Shown one piece after another: positions 52,424-61,696 of a stretch of DNA of 64,000 nucleotides. The notes under the pieces are model-generated. The model ran no database searches, was not told the DNA's origin, and worked only from the letters and a program-made list of their open reading frames with translations. Source of the DNA: Candidatus Lustribacter telmatis (GTDB lineage Bacteria; Vulcanimicrobiota; Vulcanimicrobiia; Vulcanimicrobiales; Vulcanimicrobiaceae); assembly GCA_003164045.1 (NCBI GenBank), contig PLRU01000034.1:260827-324826 (forward strand), in the 5' to 3' direction. Position numbers and translations under genes: made by a program. Position 1 is the stretch's first letter; each line of letters starts with the position of its first letter.

Positions 52424-53350
52424 CTAGTGTAGAAGCAAGTCGCTCGCGGGAAACGCCGTAAACAGGCCGTAGTGCGCCGCGACGTCGATCTGGGGCTGAA
52501 TTGCCGCCGGTGAGAGCTGGTCGGCAAACCGCGTGCGCACCATCGATGCGAGCGTCGCCGGGTCGAGTTTCATATCGCGCGTGAGCATGTCCGCGCTCGC
52601 AGCCGGATTCTGCGTTGCCCACGCGCCCGACGCGCGGATCGCGCTTGAGAATTTTGCGACGACGTCGGCGTGCGTGCGTGCCCAGGCAGACGTTGCAAAC
52701 CAGCCGCTGATCAGGAACGAATGCGCGATCGTATCGAACGCGTACGCGAGCACGCGCGTCGTGCGCTTGTTGCTCGAAATGAACGGCTCCGTTACCCAGG
52801 CCGCGTCGATGCGTCCGGCCGCGAGCGCGTCGGCCATAGCTGGGAACGGCAACTCGAGAAACTTCACCGACATCGAATCGCCACCGTTGCGGTCGATCCA
52901 GATGCGCGGCGCATACTCCGAGATCGTCTTGAGCGCCGGAATTCCGACCGTCTTGCCGGAGAGATCCCGCGCAACGCGAATCGCCGAGGCCGTGGGCACG
53001 ATGAGCGCGGCGATTTGCGCCGCCGGATCGTGCACGTTGCCGGGAGCGATCATCACGAACGGGATACCGCGTGCATGCGCGATCGCAATCGAGAGTACGG
53101 CACTGAACCCGACATCGATGCTGCCCGATGCGACGGCTTCCGCGATCGCCGATGAGTTGACGATCGGCACGATCGCGACGTCGAGGCCGGCCTTCGCGAA
53201 ATAGCCCTGCTCTTTGGCAAAATAAACCTCGGCCGCGGCCTCGAACGGCGGCGTGCCGACCCGGATGGTTGCGGGCGTCTGGGCGCCGAGGGCAGACGGT
53301 GCGGCCGCAATTGCAGCGAGGGTCAATACGAGCGCTTCACGGCGATGCAT
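52424..53350 (-). CDS. solo ABC-type substrate-binding protein, NMT1/SsuA-like
   Basis: 308 residues with signal peptide (ALVLTLAAIAAAPSALGAQ). YFAKEQGYFAKAGLDVAIVPI, SGSIDVGFSAVLSIA, WIDRNGGDSMSVKFLELP and AAGRIDAAWVTEPFI. The ATG at 53350 is chosen since it begins the leader. Divergent to an SDR gene, convergent with another. No operon partner and no transporter genes; entirely solitary. Ligand unknown. Confidence 0.87.
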   Translation of the reverse strand: MHRREALVLTLAAIAAAPSALGAQTPATIRVGTPPFEAAAEVYFAKEQGYFAKAGLDVAIVPIVNSSAIAEAVASGSIDVGFSAVLSIAIAHARGIPFVMIAPGNVHDPAAQIAALIVPTASAIRVARDLSGKTVGIPALKTISEYAPRIWIDRNGGDSMSVKFLELPFPAMADALAAGRIDAAWVTEPFISSNKRTTRVLAYAFDTIAHSFLISGWFATSAWARTHADVVAKFSSAIRASGAWATQNPAASADMLTRDMKLDPATLASMVRTRFADQLSPAAIQPQIDVAAHYGLFTAFPASDLLLH

Positions 53351-53432
53351 GGCGAAAGCTTTCCGTTGCCTATCGGCGTCTCCCCGTTCCGGCGCCCGGC
53401 ACGAATCGCGTCCGGTATGAGTTACAGCGGGC

Positions 53433-54290
53433 ATGCCGGACAAACGTACCATCGTCATCACCGGAGCCAGCTCGGGCTTCGGTCTCCTAACCGCTAAAGC
53501 GTTCGCCGCCGACGGCTGGCGCGTGTACGCCACGATGCGGGCCCCGCAGGGGCGCAGCGCGCCGCTGGCAGCGGAATTGCGCAGCGCGGGCGTCGGCGTC
53601 GTGCAACTCGACGTCACGGACGATGCGTCGGTCGCTGCGGCCGCAAAGACCATTCACGCCGAGGTGCCGGCCATCGACGTGCTCGTGAACAACGCCGGCG
53701 GCGCGTACTTTGGAATCGAGGAAGCGTACACGCCGGCCCTCGTCGAGCAGCAATTCGCGACGAACGTCTTCGGGCCGCTGCGCGTGAACCGCGCGTTTCA
53801 GCCTGCGATGCGCGCCCGCAAGAGCGGGCTCGTCGTGTATCTCTCATCGGTCGTCGGGCGCATGATCGTACCGTTCGGCGGGATCTACACCGCATCGAAG
53901 TGGGCGCTCGAAGCGCTGGCGGAAACGTCGTCCTACGAACTCGCGCCGTTCGGCATCGATGTCGCGATCGTCGAACCCGGTGCCTTCGCAACGGACATTT
54001 TCTCCAAAACGGCCGGCGCCGACGACGCAGCGTGCATCGCATCGTACGGCGATGTCGCCCGGGTCGCAGCAGGCCAGGCCGCAAGGGTCGAGGCGGGCTC
54101 CGTTGGGCGCGATCCGAACGACGTCGCCCGGGCGATCTTGCAATTGGCGAACGCGCCCGCCGGAACGCGCCCGCTGCGCACCGTCGTGCCGAACCATCCG
54201 GCCGTCGATGCGATCAACGCGGCGCTCGCGCCGATTCAAGCAAAGATCATCGAGGCCATGTCGGCGCCGGCCGCAACGCAACCGCGCTGA
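53433..54290 (+). CDS. SDR-family oxidoreductase
   Basis: 285 residues. TGASSGFG loop, VLVNNAGGAYFG, active site SSVVGRMIVPFGGIYTASKWA with Tyr-x3-Lys. C-terminal extension typical of 17-beta-hydroxysteroid-like/YbbO SDRs. The last 44 bases overlap the convergent solute-binding protein gene. Substrate unknown. Confidence 0.9.
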   Translation: MPDKRTIVITGASSGFGLLTAKAFAADGWRVYATMRAPQGRSAPLAAELRSAGVGVVQLDVTDDASVAAAAKTIHAEVPAIDVLVNNAGGAYFGIEEAYTPALVEQQFATNVFGPLRVNRAFQPAMRARKSGLVVYLSSVVGRMIVPFGGIYTASKWALEALAETSSYELAPFGIDVAIVEPGAFATDIFSKTAGADDAACIASYGDVARVAAGQAARVEAGSVGRDPNDVARAILQLANAPAGTRPLRTVVPNHPAVDAINAALAPIQAKIIEAMSAPAATQPR

Positions 54291-55242
54291 TCATTTGCTG
54301 CGCGTCCAGCGGTTTGTCGATAATGCCGTACTTGAGCGCGGCATCGATGACGGGCTGGATGTCTTTGACATCGACGACCGCCCCCACGTAGGAGCGGGTC
54401 ATGCCGGCGAGTACGGCCGGTTCGAGGCCCCAGAACGGCGCCGTCACCGGTACGGTTTCGGCGTGATGAGCGTTCGTGTAGGTCGCCGCTTGCTGGATGA
54501 TCTGGACGTAGCGCGCGAGCGGTTCGCGATTTTTTTCGATGTAGGCTTCGGTTGCGAACCAGGCCGTGATCATGAAGCGTTTCGCGATCGCGTCTTCCGG
54601 CCGGCTCAGGATCCGCACTTTTCCGCTGGCGGCCACGTTGCCGAAGTACGGATTGCTCAGCGTCGCCGCGGCGACGCGCCCGTCCAGCAGCGCGGCCAGC
54701 ACCGCGACGCTCGGCAGTTCGACGAAGCGCACGGTCTTCGAGTCGCCGCCGTTTGCATCGATCCACGCGCGCGACGACGTTTCCACGATGTCGCGCAGCG
54801 ACGGCGTCGGCATGATCTTGCCGTTGAGATCCTTCGCACTCACGATCGGCGAGTCTTTAAGTACGACCATGCCGGAGATCGGGGCTTCGCTCAGCCAAAT
54901 CTCACCGGGTGCGATCAGCTTGAGTGGAACACCGTGATTGCGCGCGCTGATCAGCGGCAAGAGACTCGATTTCCCTATATCGAGCGCACCGCCGACGACG
55001 GCCGCCGTCACGGCCGATCCGGAGGTGAACTTTTGGATGTCGATGCTCAGCCCGGCCTTCGCGAACATGCCGCTGTGCTGCGCCCACAAGACCGGCGTTA
55101 CATCGTCCGCAGCGTTCGATCCGAGCTGCATTGCGAACGGCGCCGTTTGCGCGTCCGCGGGCTGCAGCGCCGCGCGCGCGACGGCCAGCGCTGCCAGCGA
55201 CGCGGCGAAGTTACGCCGCCGCACGTTCCGGATGCGCGGCAT
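54247..55242 (-). CDS. solo ABC-type substrate-binding protein, NMT1/SsuA-like
   Basis: 331 residues. The leader MPRIRNVRRRNFAASLAALAVA contains Arg-Arg-Arg before Asn-Phe, a Tat-like start; a GTG at 55224 is a shorter alternative. Body: WAQHSGMFAKAGLSIDIQ, GGALDIGKSSLLP, WIDANGGDSKTVRFVELP. The start overlaps the end of the heme-oxygenase-like gene by 32 bases, so it is its operon partner. Long C-terminal overlap with the convergent SDR. No transporter partner. Confidence 0.87.
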   Translation of the reverse strand: MPRIRNVRRRNFAASLAALAVARAALQPADAQTAPFAMQLGSNAADDVTPVLWAQHSGMFAKAGLSIDIQKFTSGSAVTAAVVGGALDIGKSSLLPLISARNHGVPLKLIAPGEIWLSEAPISGMVVLKDSPIVSAKDLNGKIMPTPSLRDIVETSSRAWIDANGGDSKTVRFVELPSVAVLAALLDGRVAAATLSNPYFGNVAASGKVRILSRPEDAIAKRFMITAWFATEAYIEKNREPLARYVQIIQQAATYTNAHHAETVPVTAPFWGLEPAVLAGMTRSYVGAVVDVKDIQPVIDAALKYGIIDKPLDAQQMISAVALRPAPTWPR

Positions 55243-55927
55243 CGACGATGCCTTCCCAGTACAGCTTCCACACATCGAGATTCACACGGCACGCCTCGAC
55301 GACTTGGTCTTCCATCTTTAGCTCTTTGGCATATTTTCCGACCGTCTGCCAGCCCAGGTTCGAGTGCTCGACGTCGGCGATCGAATGAACTTTGAAAAAC
55401 GCGAGTTGATCGTCGCGCAACCCGAACGCCTCGGCATACTGGACGCGGCGTACGCCGGAGTGTCCGACCTCACGAAAGAGACCGGTGCCATATCCCGGCA
55501 CATTGGCGCGTTCGGCACACGTATTTGCCACGAGTCCCTCGAGCCAATGACGGTTACGCGTCAACGTCTCCCACGCCAGCCACGCGATACGCGTCGTGCG
55601 GATCGGTTCGGCCGCACGAATCTCCTCGATCGTCATACCGATCGATACGCCGAGTTCCTCGATGATCTGCCAGTGCGCCTTACCTTCGCCATGTTCGTGA
55701 TCCGCAATCAGCTCCTCGGCCGATGCGCCGATGATCTTCATGCGGATGTCCCAATGCGGGCAGTTGGTAGCGACGGCCAGTTTCATCACCGAGTTGCGAA
55801 TACGCGTGTTCAAGCGGTGCTGCTTGATCCACATCTTCGCGATCTCCGGCGTGGGATAGGCGGCGTAAAAGCGGTTCGCCTTCACGTATTCATCGACGAC
55901 TTCATCGAGACGCTCGAGTACATCCAT
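55211..55927 (-). CDS. heme-oxygenase-like diiron protein (PqqC/CADD-type fold)
   Basis: 238 residues, all helical, of the TenA/PqqC/CADD superfamily. Putative diiron ligands follow the heme-oxygenase-like diiron oxidase rule: Glu72-x6-His79, a later Glu (LEGLVANTCAER), and His181-x3-Asp185-x2-His188 in VHSIADVEH. Known members cleave amino acids or fatty acids, make p-aminobenzoate (CADD), or form N-oxides; this is not PqqC itself, which lacks such an iron site. It is followed by a solute-binding protein gene and preceded by a divergent MFS pump. The product is open. Confidence 0.75.
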   Translation of the reverse strand: MDVLERLDEVVDEYVKANRFYAAYPTPEIAKMWIKQHRLNTRIRNSVMKLAVATNCPHWDIRMKIIGASAEELIADHEHGEGKAHWQIIEELGVSIGMTIEEIRAAEPIRTTRIAWLAWETLTRNRHWLEGLVANTCAERANVPGYGTGLFREVGHSGVRRVQYAEAFGLRDDQLAFFKVHSIADVEHSNLGWQTVGKYAKELKMEDQVVEACRVNLDVWKLYWEGIVDAAHPERAAA

Positions 55928-55999
55928 AACCGGCCCGTTTCGCTGCGACCCCGACTTTTGCCGTTTCTCGAGGCCGCCCCCGGGGCGGACAATGGGCGG

Positions 56000-57223
56000 A
56001 TGAGTCAGCAAGCGATTCGAGCCGGGAGCTTTACTCCGAGCGCACCGGCCGCTACGGCCTTCGGCGTCCTCGTCGCGATCAGTTTCTGCCATTTCAGCAA
56101 CGATCTGCTGCAATCGCTGCTGCCGGCAATCTATCCCAACTTGAAAATCGCGCTCGGGCTCAGTTTCGCACAAGTCGGCTTCGTCACGTTGGCCTATCAA
56201 ATCACGGCATCGCTCTTGCAACCGCTGATCGGATTGTTCGCCGATAAGCGGCCCACGCCGCTCGCGCTGCCGCTCGGCACGCTCTTCGCGATGGCGGGCC
56301 TGTGCGTTTTGGCGGTGAGCCACAATTACGCGATGCTCATTCTCGGCGCATGCTTGCTCGGCGTGGCATCGTCGGTATTCCATCCCGAAGCATCGCGCGT
56401 TGCGCGAATGGCATCGGGCGGCAAGCCGGGCCTGGCGCAGTCGGTATTCCAAGTCGGCGGAAACCTCGGTTCGGCGCTCGGTCCGCTTGCCGCGGCGCTG
56501 ATCGTCGTGCGCTCGGGTCAAACGAGCCTCGTCTTCTTCGCGCTGTTCGCGCTCTTCTCAACCGCCGTATTATGGTTCGTCGCGCGCTGGTATCGCAATC
56601 ACGGCATCGCGCGGCTGGCGGCCGCGACGCGCAGCCTCACGCGCGACGGCGCGTTTCCGCGTTCGACCGTCGTCACCGGCATCACGATCTTGCTGGTGCT
56701 GATCTTCTCGAAGTATTTCTATCAGGTCAGCTTGACGAACTATCTGACGTTTTATTTGATCGAACGCTTCGGCGTCTCGGTGCAAGCCTCGCAGTTGCAT
56801 CTGTTCATGTTCGTCGCTGCAATTGCAGTCGGCACGATTGCCGGCGGTCCGCTCGGCGACCGGTTCGGACGCAAGTACATCATTTGGTTTTCGATTCTGG
56901 GCACGCTGCCGTTTGCGCTCGCCTTACCGTACGCGAGCCTATTCTGGACCGGGCCGTTAACGATCGCGATCGGTTTGATCCTTGCCTCGGCGTTTCCGGC
57001 GATCGTGGTGTACGCGCAAGAATTGGTGCCGGGCAAAGTCGGCGCGGTCTCGGGGATGTTCTTCGGTTTTGCGTTCGGCATGGCAGGCCTCGGTGCGGCC
57101 GTACTCGGGCTTCTCGCCGATCGCACCGGCATCGAGACCGTATACAAGATCTGCGCGTTTCTGCCGGCGATCGGCCTCCTCGCCGCCTTCTTGCCACGAA
57201 TCGAACGCCCGCAAGCGGACTAG
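56000..57223 (+). CDS. MFS transporter, fosmidomycin-resistance (Fsr)-like
   Basis: 407 residues with about 12 helices. The opening HFSNDLLQSLLPAIYPNLK is the Fsr subfamily mark; GLFADKRP and GPLGDRFGRK are the loop-2-3 and 8-9 MFS motifs. Inner-membrane exporter of small acids or drugs. The start at 56000 is chosen because the first helix follows; the frame is open further upstream as the shadow of the divergent gene. Its stop shares bases with the convergent small gene. Confidence 0.9.
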   Translation: MSQQAIRAGSFTPSAPAATAFGVLVAISFCHFSNDLLQSLLPAIYPNLKIALGLSFAQVGFVTLAYQITASLLQPLIGLFADKRPTPLALPLGTLFAMAGLCVLAVSHNYAMLILGACLLGVASSVFHPEASRVARMASGGKPGLAQSVFQVGGNLGSALGPLAAALIVVRSGQTSLVFFALFALFSTAVLWFVARWYRNHGIARLAAATRSLTRDGAFPRSTVVTGITILLVLIFSKYFYQVSLTNYLTFYLIERFGVSVQASQLHLFMFVAAIAVGTIAGGPLGDRFGRKYIIWFSILGTLPFALALPYASLFWTGPLTIAIGLILASAFPAIVVYAQELVPGKVGAVSGMFFGFAFGMAGLGAAVLGLLADRTGIETVYKICAFLPAIGLLAAFLPRIERPQAD

Positions 57224-57528
57224 TATTGCGGTGGCCCGCAGTTGTAATCCAGCGTCGTACTGCACACGCGGAGGTCAACGTGGGTGGTCGCCGCCCCGAC
57301 GGTAACCGGAAAACGCTGCGGGGGCACGTCGTCGGAGGAAACCAGTAAGGTCGCGTGACCCGCCTTCAGTCCGCTCAACCGGAAGCTGCCGTCGGCCCGC
57401 GACGTTGCATGCGCCGCACCGAGTTCCACGCGAACGCCCGGCAGGGGCTGCCCCGTGGTCCTATCCGCGACGGACCCGAGGAGCACCGAAAGCATCCACG
57501 ACGTGACGAGCAAAGAGCGTGCGCGCAT
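57220..57528 (-). CDS. carboxypeptidase regulatory-like domain protein, exported
   Basis: 102 residues with a signal-like start (MRARSLLVTSWMLSVLLGSV) then one CarboxypepD_reg-like beta-sandwich: DRTTGQPLPGVRVELG, HATSRADGSFRLSGLKAG, and HATLLVSSDDV. Two Cys near the end (VCSTTLDYNCGPPQY) could form a disulphide. These domains often occur on TonB receptors and adhesins; alone it may be a small surface or periplasmic binder. Stop overlaps the MFS gene by four bases. Confidence 0.65.
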   Translation of the reverse strand: MRARSLLVTSWMLSVLLGSVADRTTGQPLPGVRVELGAAHATSRADGSFRLSGLKAGHATLLVSSDDVPPQRFPVTVGAATTHVDLRVCSTTLDYNCGPPQY

Positions 57529-57605
57529 GGGGGCAGTTGTACGATTCTTTGGGCCTTTTGCCTCCGTGAATCTCCCGCCGTCCCGTGCGGGTCGTTCCAC
57601 ATACG

Positions 57606-58238
57606 ATGGCCTCAACCGGAGCATATACCAGCGACGTCGCCTTTACCGATACGGTGAAGCGCATACAAGCCGAACGCGGTTCGCGCAAATCCTATGCACG
57701 GATGGAAGAGACGCGCGGCGGCTTCGCCGGTTCGATCACGCCGGAAATTGCCGCCTTCATTGCCGAAGCAAGCAGCGCATATCTGGCCACCGCCAACGCC
57801 GCGGGTCAACCGTACGTGCAGCACCGCGGCGGGCCGCCGGGCTTTGTCAAAGCTCTCGATCCAAAGACCCTTGCGTTTGCGGACTTCGCCGGCAACCGGC
57901 AATACATCACGACGGGCAACTTGGCGGAGAACGATCGGGCCTTTCTGTTTTTGATGAACTACGCCGAGGCCGAACGCATCAAGATCTGGGGCCGCGCCCG
58001 CGTCGTTCCCGCCGATCCGGAACTCACAAGAACGCTGGTCGACCCGTCGTACGACGCGCGCATCGAGCAGGCGATCGTGTTCGACGTGACGGCCTGGGAC
58101 GCGAATTGTTCGCAGCACATCCCGAAGCTGGTCGACATCGAACACGTCAAGCACACGGTCAACGTACTCGGCGAGCGGATAAGCTATTTGGAAAAGACGT
58201 TACGCGACGCCGGCGTCGCGTTTGCCGAAAAGACCTAG
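57606..58238 (+). CDS. pyridoxamine 5'-phosphate oxidase-family flavoprotein
   Basis: 210 residues with a split-barrel FMN-binding fold: SSAYLATANAAGQPYVQHRGGPPGF (strand with Q and R for FMN), LAFADFAGNRQYITTGNLAENDRAFLFLMNY and RIKIWGRARVV. Members are often oxidoreductases or FMN-dependent carriers; not vitamin B6 synthesis by default. ATG 57606 chosen; a GTG 21 bases upstream would add seven residues. It shares stop bases with a convergent lipocalin-like gene. Confidence 0.8.
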   Translation: MASTGAYTSDVAFTDTVKRIQAERGSRKSYARMEETRGGFAGSITPEIAAFIAEASSAYLATANAAGQPYVQHRGGPPGFVKALDPKTLAFADFAGNRQYITTGNLAENDRAFLFLMNYAEAERIKIWGRARVVPADPELTRTLVDPSYDARIEQAIVFDVTAWDANCSQHIPKLVDIEHVKHTVNVLGERISYLEKTLRDAGVAFAEKT

Positions 58239-58717
58239 TTCTCTCGCTCCCATGTAACGATCGAACGGACGACGCGATTGCCGAGGTTCGGATTCGGCAC
58301 GGCAGGCGAGGTAAGGATGAGGCGGTTGCCGTCGATTTGGAACGAACGCGTGACGTCGGTTCCGACTTGCGCCTCCGACCACGACGCTTCGACGCGCGTA
58401 ACGATTTTATCGCCTTCGAAATGGTAGCGCCCGGTGTACGACGTCATCGTGCTTAGCGCTGCTGCTTTTTCAGCGTCGTTCGCCGGCGGCTTGCGGCCTT
58501 CGGCCGTGGAGATGATGATCCACTGACCGGTCGGTAGAATCACCATGCGGCCCTTCGGATGTTCTCCGAAGGGCAAGATCTGCTCTTTGGTCGCGGGATC
58601 TTCATAGATCAGCGACACCGCTTTCCAGCTGCCCACGATGCGGTTGTCGTCGGCCGATGCCGGGACGGCACACGTCGCGCACCACAGCGCCGCAAGAAGG
58701 GCAACGACGATCTTCAT
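58235..58717 (-). CDS. lipocalin-like domain protein, exported
   Basis: 160 residues, signal peptide (VVALLAALWCATCAVPASA), then the same Lipocalin_5 pattern as the paralogue at 23.3 kb: IVGSWKAVSLIYEDPATKE, PFGEHPKGRMVILPTGQWI, YTGRYHFEGDKIVTRVEASW and VVRSIVTWERE. Periplasmic small-molecule binder by fold. Ends at the flavoprotein gene stop. The paralogues thus differ by compartment. Confidence 0.8.
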   Translation of the reverse strand: MKIVVALLAALWCATCAVPASADDNRIVGSWKAVSLIYEDPATKEQILPFGEHPKGRMVILPTGQWIIISTAEGRKPPANDAEKAAALSTMTSYTGRYHFEGDKIVTRVEASWSEAQVGTDVTRSFQIDGNRLILTSPAVPNPNLGNRVVRSIVTWEREN

Positions 58718-58723
58718 CGTCCC

Positions 58724-59782
58724 TTACTGCGCTTTGGCTGCGGCGAACTTCGCGAAGAGGTCCATTGCCGTCGTTTCGATCTCGTCGAACTCGTTCACCG
58801 GGACCGTCGCGAGCATGCGCTTCTCGCGCACGAAGTCTTGATGCTGGCGATACGCTTCCTGGGCGGCTTCTTCGTTGTCGGTGGTTTTCTTGAAATGTTC
58901 GAGCATCGAGAGCGGCAGCGGGTTGTTCGCCTGCAGCGCTTTGCGGATGTCGAACTCTTTGCCGGTACGGGTGAAATCGAAGACGCCGTCGAGGATGTTT
59001 TCCAACCGCCGGTCGTAGGGCAGGGCGTAAAGCTGCTTGCGCGTGTCGCGAAGTATGAAATACGCATCCGGGCCGAACTGATCGACGCGTACGAAGATCA
59101 CGCCGCTAATCGGGAGCGGGAACTTCTTGATGTCTTGTTCGCCGAAGGCGCGCAGGCGAAGTTCTTCGTTGGACACCTTACCGGACGTTAACCGCGCCGC
59201 GTAGGAATCGCGCTCGGCAGTGATCTCGTCGACCTTGGTGCGCACGCTCGCGAGCTCCTCATCGGCGTGAATCTCGGCGATCCACTTTTCCGACTCGGTG
59301 ACCTCTTTCACGACCTGCGGTGCGCGCTCGACGGCCTTCTGCAATTCGACGTCGACCTGGTTTTCGTTGTGCTCGATCCGGCGGATGTTACTCGCTGCAT
59401 TTTCGGCCGCGCGCCAGGCCTCGTGGGCTGCGTGGTAGAGCTTGTTCGCCGCGCCGAAACTCTTCATGTTTTCCATGACCGACGGCTCGACCAAACGCGT
59501 CTTTTTAACGTGCTGCGGGTAGCCCTTACGGTAAGCTTCGCGCGCCGTTTCCGCGGCCTCGGTGAGGCGCGTCCACTCCTCGTTGGCCTCTTCCAGCTCT
59601 TCGTTCAGCTCGTCACGCTTCGAGGACGCGTTGCGGCGGACCGAACCTTCATGCTCGGACGCGAAGTCTTTGATGCGCCGCTCGATCATCGATTTGTATC
59701 GGGCCAGGACGCGATCGTCTTCGCGAAAGTTCGGAACGGTCGGCGGGGGAGGACCTTCAGGCTTTGTTTCGGATGTTGTCAT
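58724..59782 (-). CDS. coiled-coil protein of unknown function
   Basis: 352 residues, no signal peptide or membrane segment. The first 220 residues are long, highly charged helices with heptad-like spacing (SKRDELNEELEEANEEWTRL, ENMKSFGAANKLYHAAHE), suggesting a dimeric coiled coil. A compact beta part follows (PLPISGVIFVRVDQFGPDAYFIL, YALPYDRRLENILDGVFDF), then a helical tail. No known family recognised. It lies downstream of an AT-richer region and upstream (same strand) of the lipocalin-like gene. Confidence 0.6.
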   Translation of the reverse strand: MTTSETKPEGPPPPTVPNFREDDRVLARYKSMIERRIKDFASEHEGSVRRNASSKRDELNEELEEANEEWTRLTEAAETAREAYRKGYPQHVKKTRLVEPSVMENMKSFGAANKLYHAAHEAWRAAENAASNIRRIEHNENQVDVELQKAVERAPQVVKEVTESEKWIAEIHADEELASVRTKVDEITAERDSYAARLTSGKVSNEELRLRAFGEQDIKKFPLPISGVIFVRVDQFGPDAYFILRDTRKQLYALPYDRRLENILDGVFDFTRTGKEFDIRKALQANNPLPLSMLEHFKKTTDNEEAAQEAYRQHQDFVREKRMLATVPVNEFDEIETTAMDLFAKFAAAKAQ

Positions 59783-60028
59783 GGCGTTGCTCGGTATCTG
59801 ATTGAACAGGAGGCTGAATGATCTTTTCGATCACGTGCCTTGCCATTTGCGGCAATAATAACGCTCCGTAAGGCATTACGCAACTTATTTCCGGCCGTTT
59901 TTGTCAATTATCGGATATTACTTCGCGCACCCTGTGTTGCGAAATCGACACAAATCGAACCCTGCCAGGAATCGCTGCAATGCCCGGCAACTTTGCTTGA
60001 AACTTTCTTTCTCAAGGGGGCTTCAGGG
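59783..60028. promoter_or_regulatory. AT-richer intergenic region before the quinoprotein gene
   Basis: About 246 bases without a gene, clearly AT-richer than the flanks (around GGCAATAATAACG and CAATTATCGGATATTAC). It holds a perfect inverted repeat TTGCC-ATTTGC-GGCAA at 59840-59855. The divergent genes on both sides start here. No firm -10/-35 pair could be assigned. Confidence 0.35.
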
Positions 60029-61696
60029 GTGATTTGTTTCAAATCTTGGCGCAGCGCTGTGTTCCTCGTCACGCTACTTGCCGGCGCGGTTGCACTTCCG
60101 GCAGCTGCTGATACCCAAGACACCGGCTGGCTGCAGTACGGAAACACGGTCGACGGCCATCGCTTTAGCCCGCTGACGGGCATCACGCCGGCCAGTGTCG
60201 GCAAGATCAAGCTCGCCTGGTCGAAACAACTCGGCACCCCGATCTCGATGGAAGGCACGCCGATCGTCAAGGGTGACACGATGTACGTCACCACCGGCGG
60301 CGGCGCGTTGTTTGCGCTCGACGCGCGGACAGGCGACACGAAGTGGTCGTATGTTTGGGAGAACAAAGATCAAGGGAAACCGTGCTGCGGTAAGGACAGT
60401 CGCGGTGTCACGCTGGTGGGCGATATGGTCATCTTGCCGACGCTCGACGCGCATTTGATCGCGCTCGATGCCAAGACGGGTGCCGTGCGCTGGTCGACGC
60501 CTGTCGCGAACTGGGCCGACGGGTATGCCATCACCAGCCCGCCCGTCTTCGTCGATGGACTGATCATTAGCGGTATGGCCGGCGGCGAGTTTCCCACGCG
60601 CGGTTTTCTCGTGGCGCTCAATCCAAAAAACGGGAAAATAGTTTGGCGCACGTACACCGTGCCGACCAAGGACGAACCACTGGCCAAAGGCTGGGGAATG
60701 GACCCGAAAAAATCCCCGCACGGCGGCCCGACGTGGATTACCGGAACCTACGATAAGGACCTCGACACGCTCTATTGGGGCGTCGGCAACCCGAATCCCG
60801 ATTTCGATCCGTCCGCGTTTCACGGCACCGATCTCTTCTATACCGATTCGCTGATCGCGCTCGACCCGCATACCGGCAAAATCAAGTGGCATTACAAATG
60901 GACGCCGCGCGACTTTTACGATTATGACGGCGTCGACGAAAGCGTGCTGGTCGATTTGCCGATCGGCGGAAAAATCGTCAAGGCGCTCGCCCACGCCGAC
61001 CGCGACGGCTATTTGTTCGTGCTCAATCGCGCCAACGGCAAAGTGATCTACGTCGAGCCCTTCGTGGATCACGTGACGTGGGCGAAAATCGACCGCACGA
61101 CGGGCGCCGTTCACCTCAATCCCGCGATTCAAGCGGCGGCGGACGCCGGGACGGACATCCCCTTCGCGCCGGTCAGCCTCGGCGGTAAGAATTGGCAGCC
61201 GACGGCCTACGATCCGAACCGCCATATCTTCGTCATCCCGGCACAAGAGGCGACCGGCATTTTGCACGCGACGCACACGCCGGACGTTCCGGATGAAGGC
61301 GTATCGAACACCGGCAGATTCAGCACGCCGGTGCCGCCGTATCGCGGCAGCGTCGTGGCCTACGATCTCACCACCGGCAAACAGATATGGAAAGTACACA
61401 CCGTCGAAGGACAAGCCGGCGGCGTCATGATCGCCGGCGGCATCGTGTTCGACTCCGAAGTGCAAGGCTACATCCAAGCGCTCGACGAGAAGACCGGTGC
61501 GTTTCTCTGGAAGACGCCGAAGATCGGGAACGGCGGAATCACCGCGCCGCCGATCACGTACAGCGTCGGCGGCAGGCAGTATCTTGCCGTCGAAGTGGGC
61601 GCCGGCGGGTTGTGGCCTCGCATCGCCGCGAAAGAAGCGTACATGCAAGAAGTTCAGCCGGACTCCGCCGTCTACGTGTTCGCGCTTCCGCATTGA
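60029..61696 (+). CDS. PQQ-dependent alcohol dehydrogenase, likely lanthanide type
   Basis: 555 residues (GTG start with AAGGGGG upstream; the open frame extends 63 codons further but lacks a leader there). Signal peptide VFLVTLLAGAVALPAAA. Eight-bladed quinoprotein propeller with W motifs (LDARTGDTKWSY, LDAKTGAVRWST, LDPHTGKIKWHY) and the vicinal disulphide pair KPCCGK that stabilises PQQ. The catalytic aspartate is Asp298 in RDFYDYDGVD; a second Asp two residues later (Asp300) is the mark of XoxF/PedH-type lanthanide enzymes. Oxidises alcohols or aldehydes in the periplasm and passes electrons to the cytochrome c gene that follows. Confidence 0.9.
   Translation: MICFKSWRSAVFLVTLLAGAVALPAAADTQDTGWLQYGNTVDGHRFSPLTGITPASVGKIKLAWSKQLGTPISMEGTPIVKGDTMYVTTGGGALFALDARTGDTKWSYVWENKDQGKPCCGKDSRGVTLVGDMVILPTLDAHLIALDAKTGAVRWSTPVANWADGYAITSPPVFVDGLIISGMAGGEFPTRGFLVALNPKNGKIVWRTYTVPTKDEPLAKGWGMDPKKSPHGGPTWITGTYDKDLDTLYWGVGNPNPDFDPSAFHGTDLFYTDSLIALDPHTGKIKWHYKWTPRDFYDYDGVDESVLVDLPIGGKIVKALAHADRDGYLFVLNRANGKVIYVEPFVDHVTWAKIDRTTGAVHLNPAIQAAADAGTDIPFAPVSLGGKNWQPTAYDPNRHIFVIPAQEATGILHATHTPDVPDEGVSNTGRFSTPVPPYRGSVVAYDLTTGKQIWKVHTVEGQAGGVMIAGGIVFDSEVQGYIQALDEKTGAFLWKTPKIGNGGITAPPITYSVGGRQYLAVEVGAGGLWPRIAAKEAYMQEVQPDSAVYVFALPH

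Noticed and set aside
55211-55927. Annotation as PqqC (PQQ synthase)
   Set aside because: Residues match a diiron site, which PqqC does not have, and no other pqq genes are present.
55364-55999. Upstream extension of the MFS frame
   Set aside because: Antisense to the heme-oxygenase-like gene; the transporter pattern begins only at the ATG at 56000.
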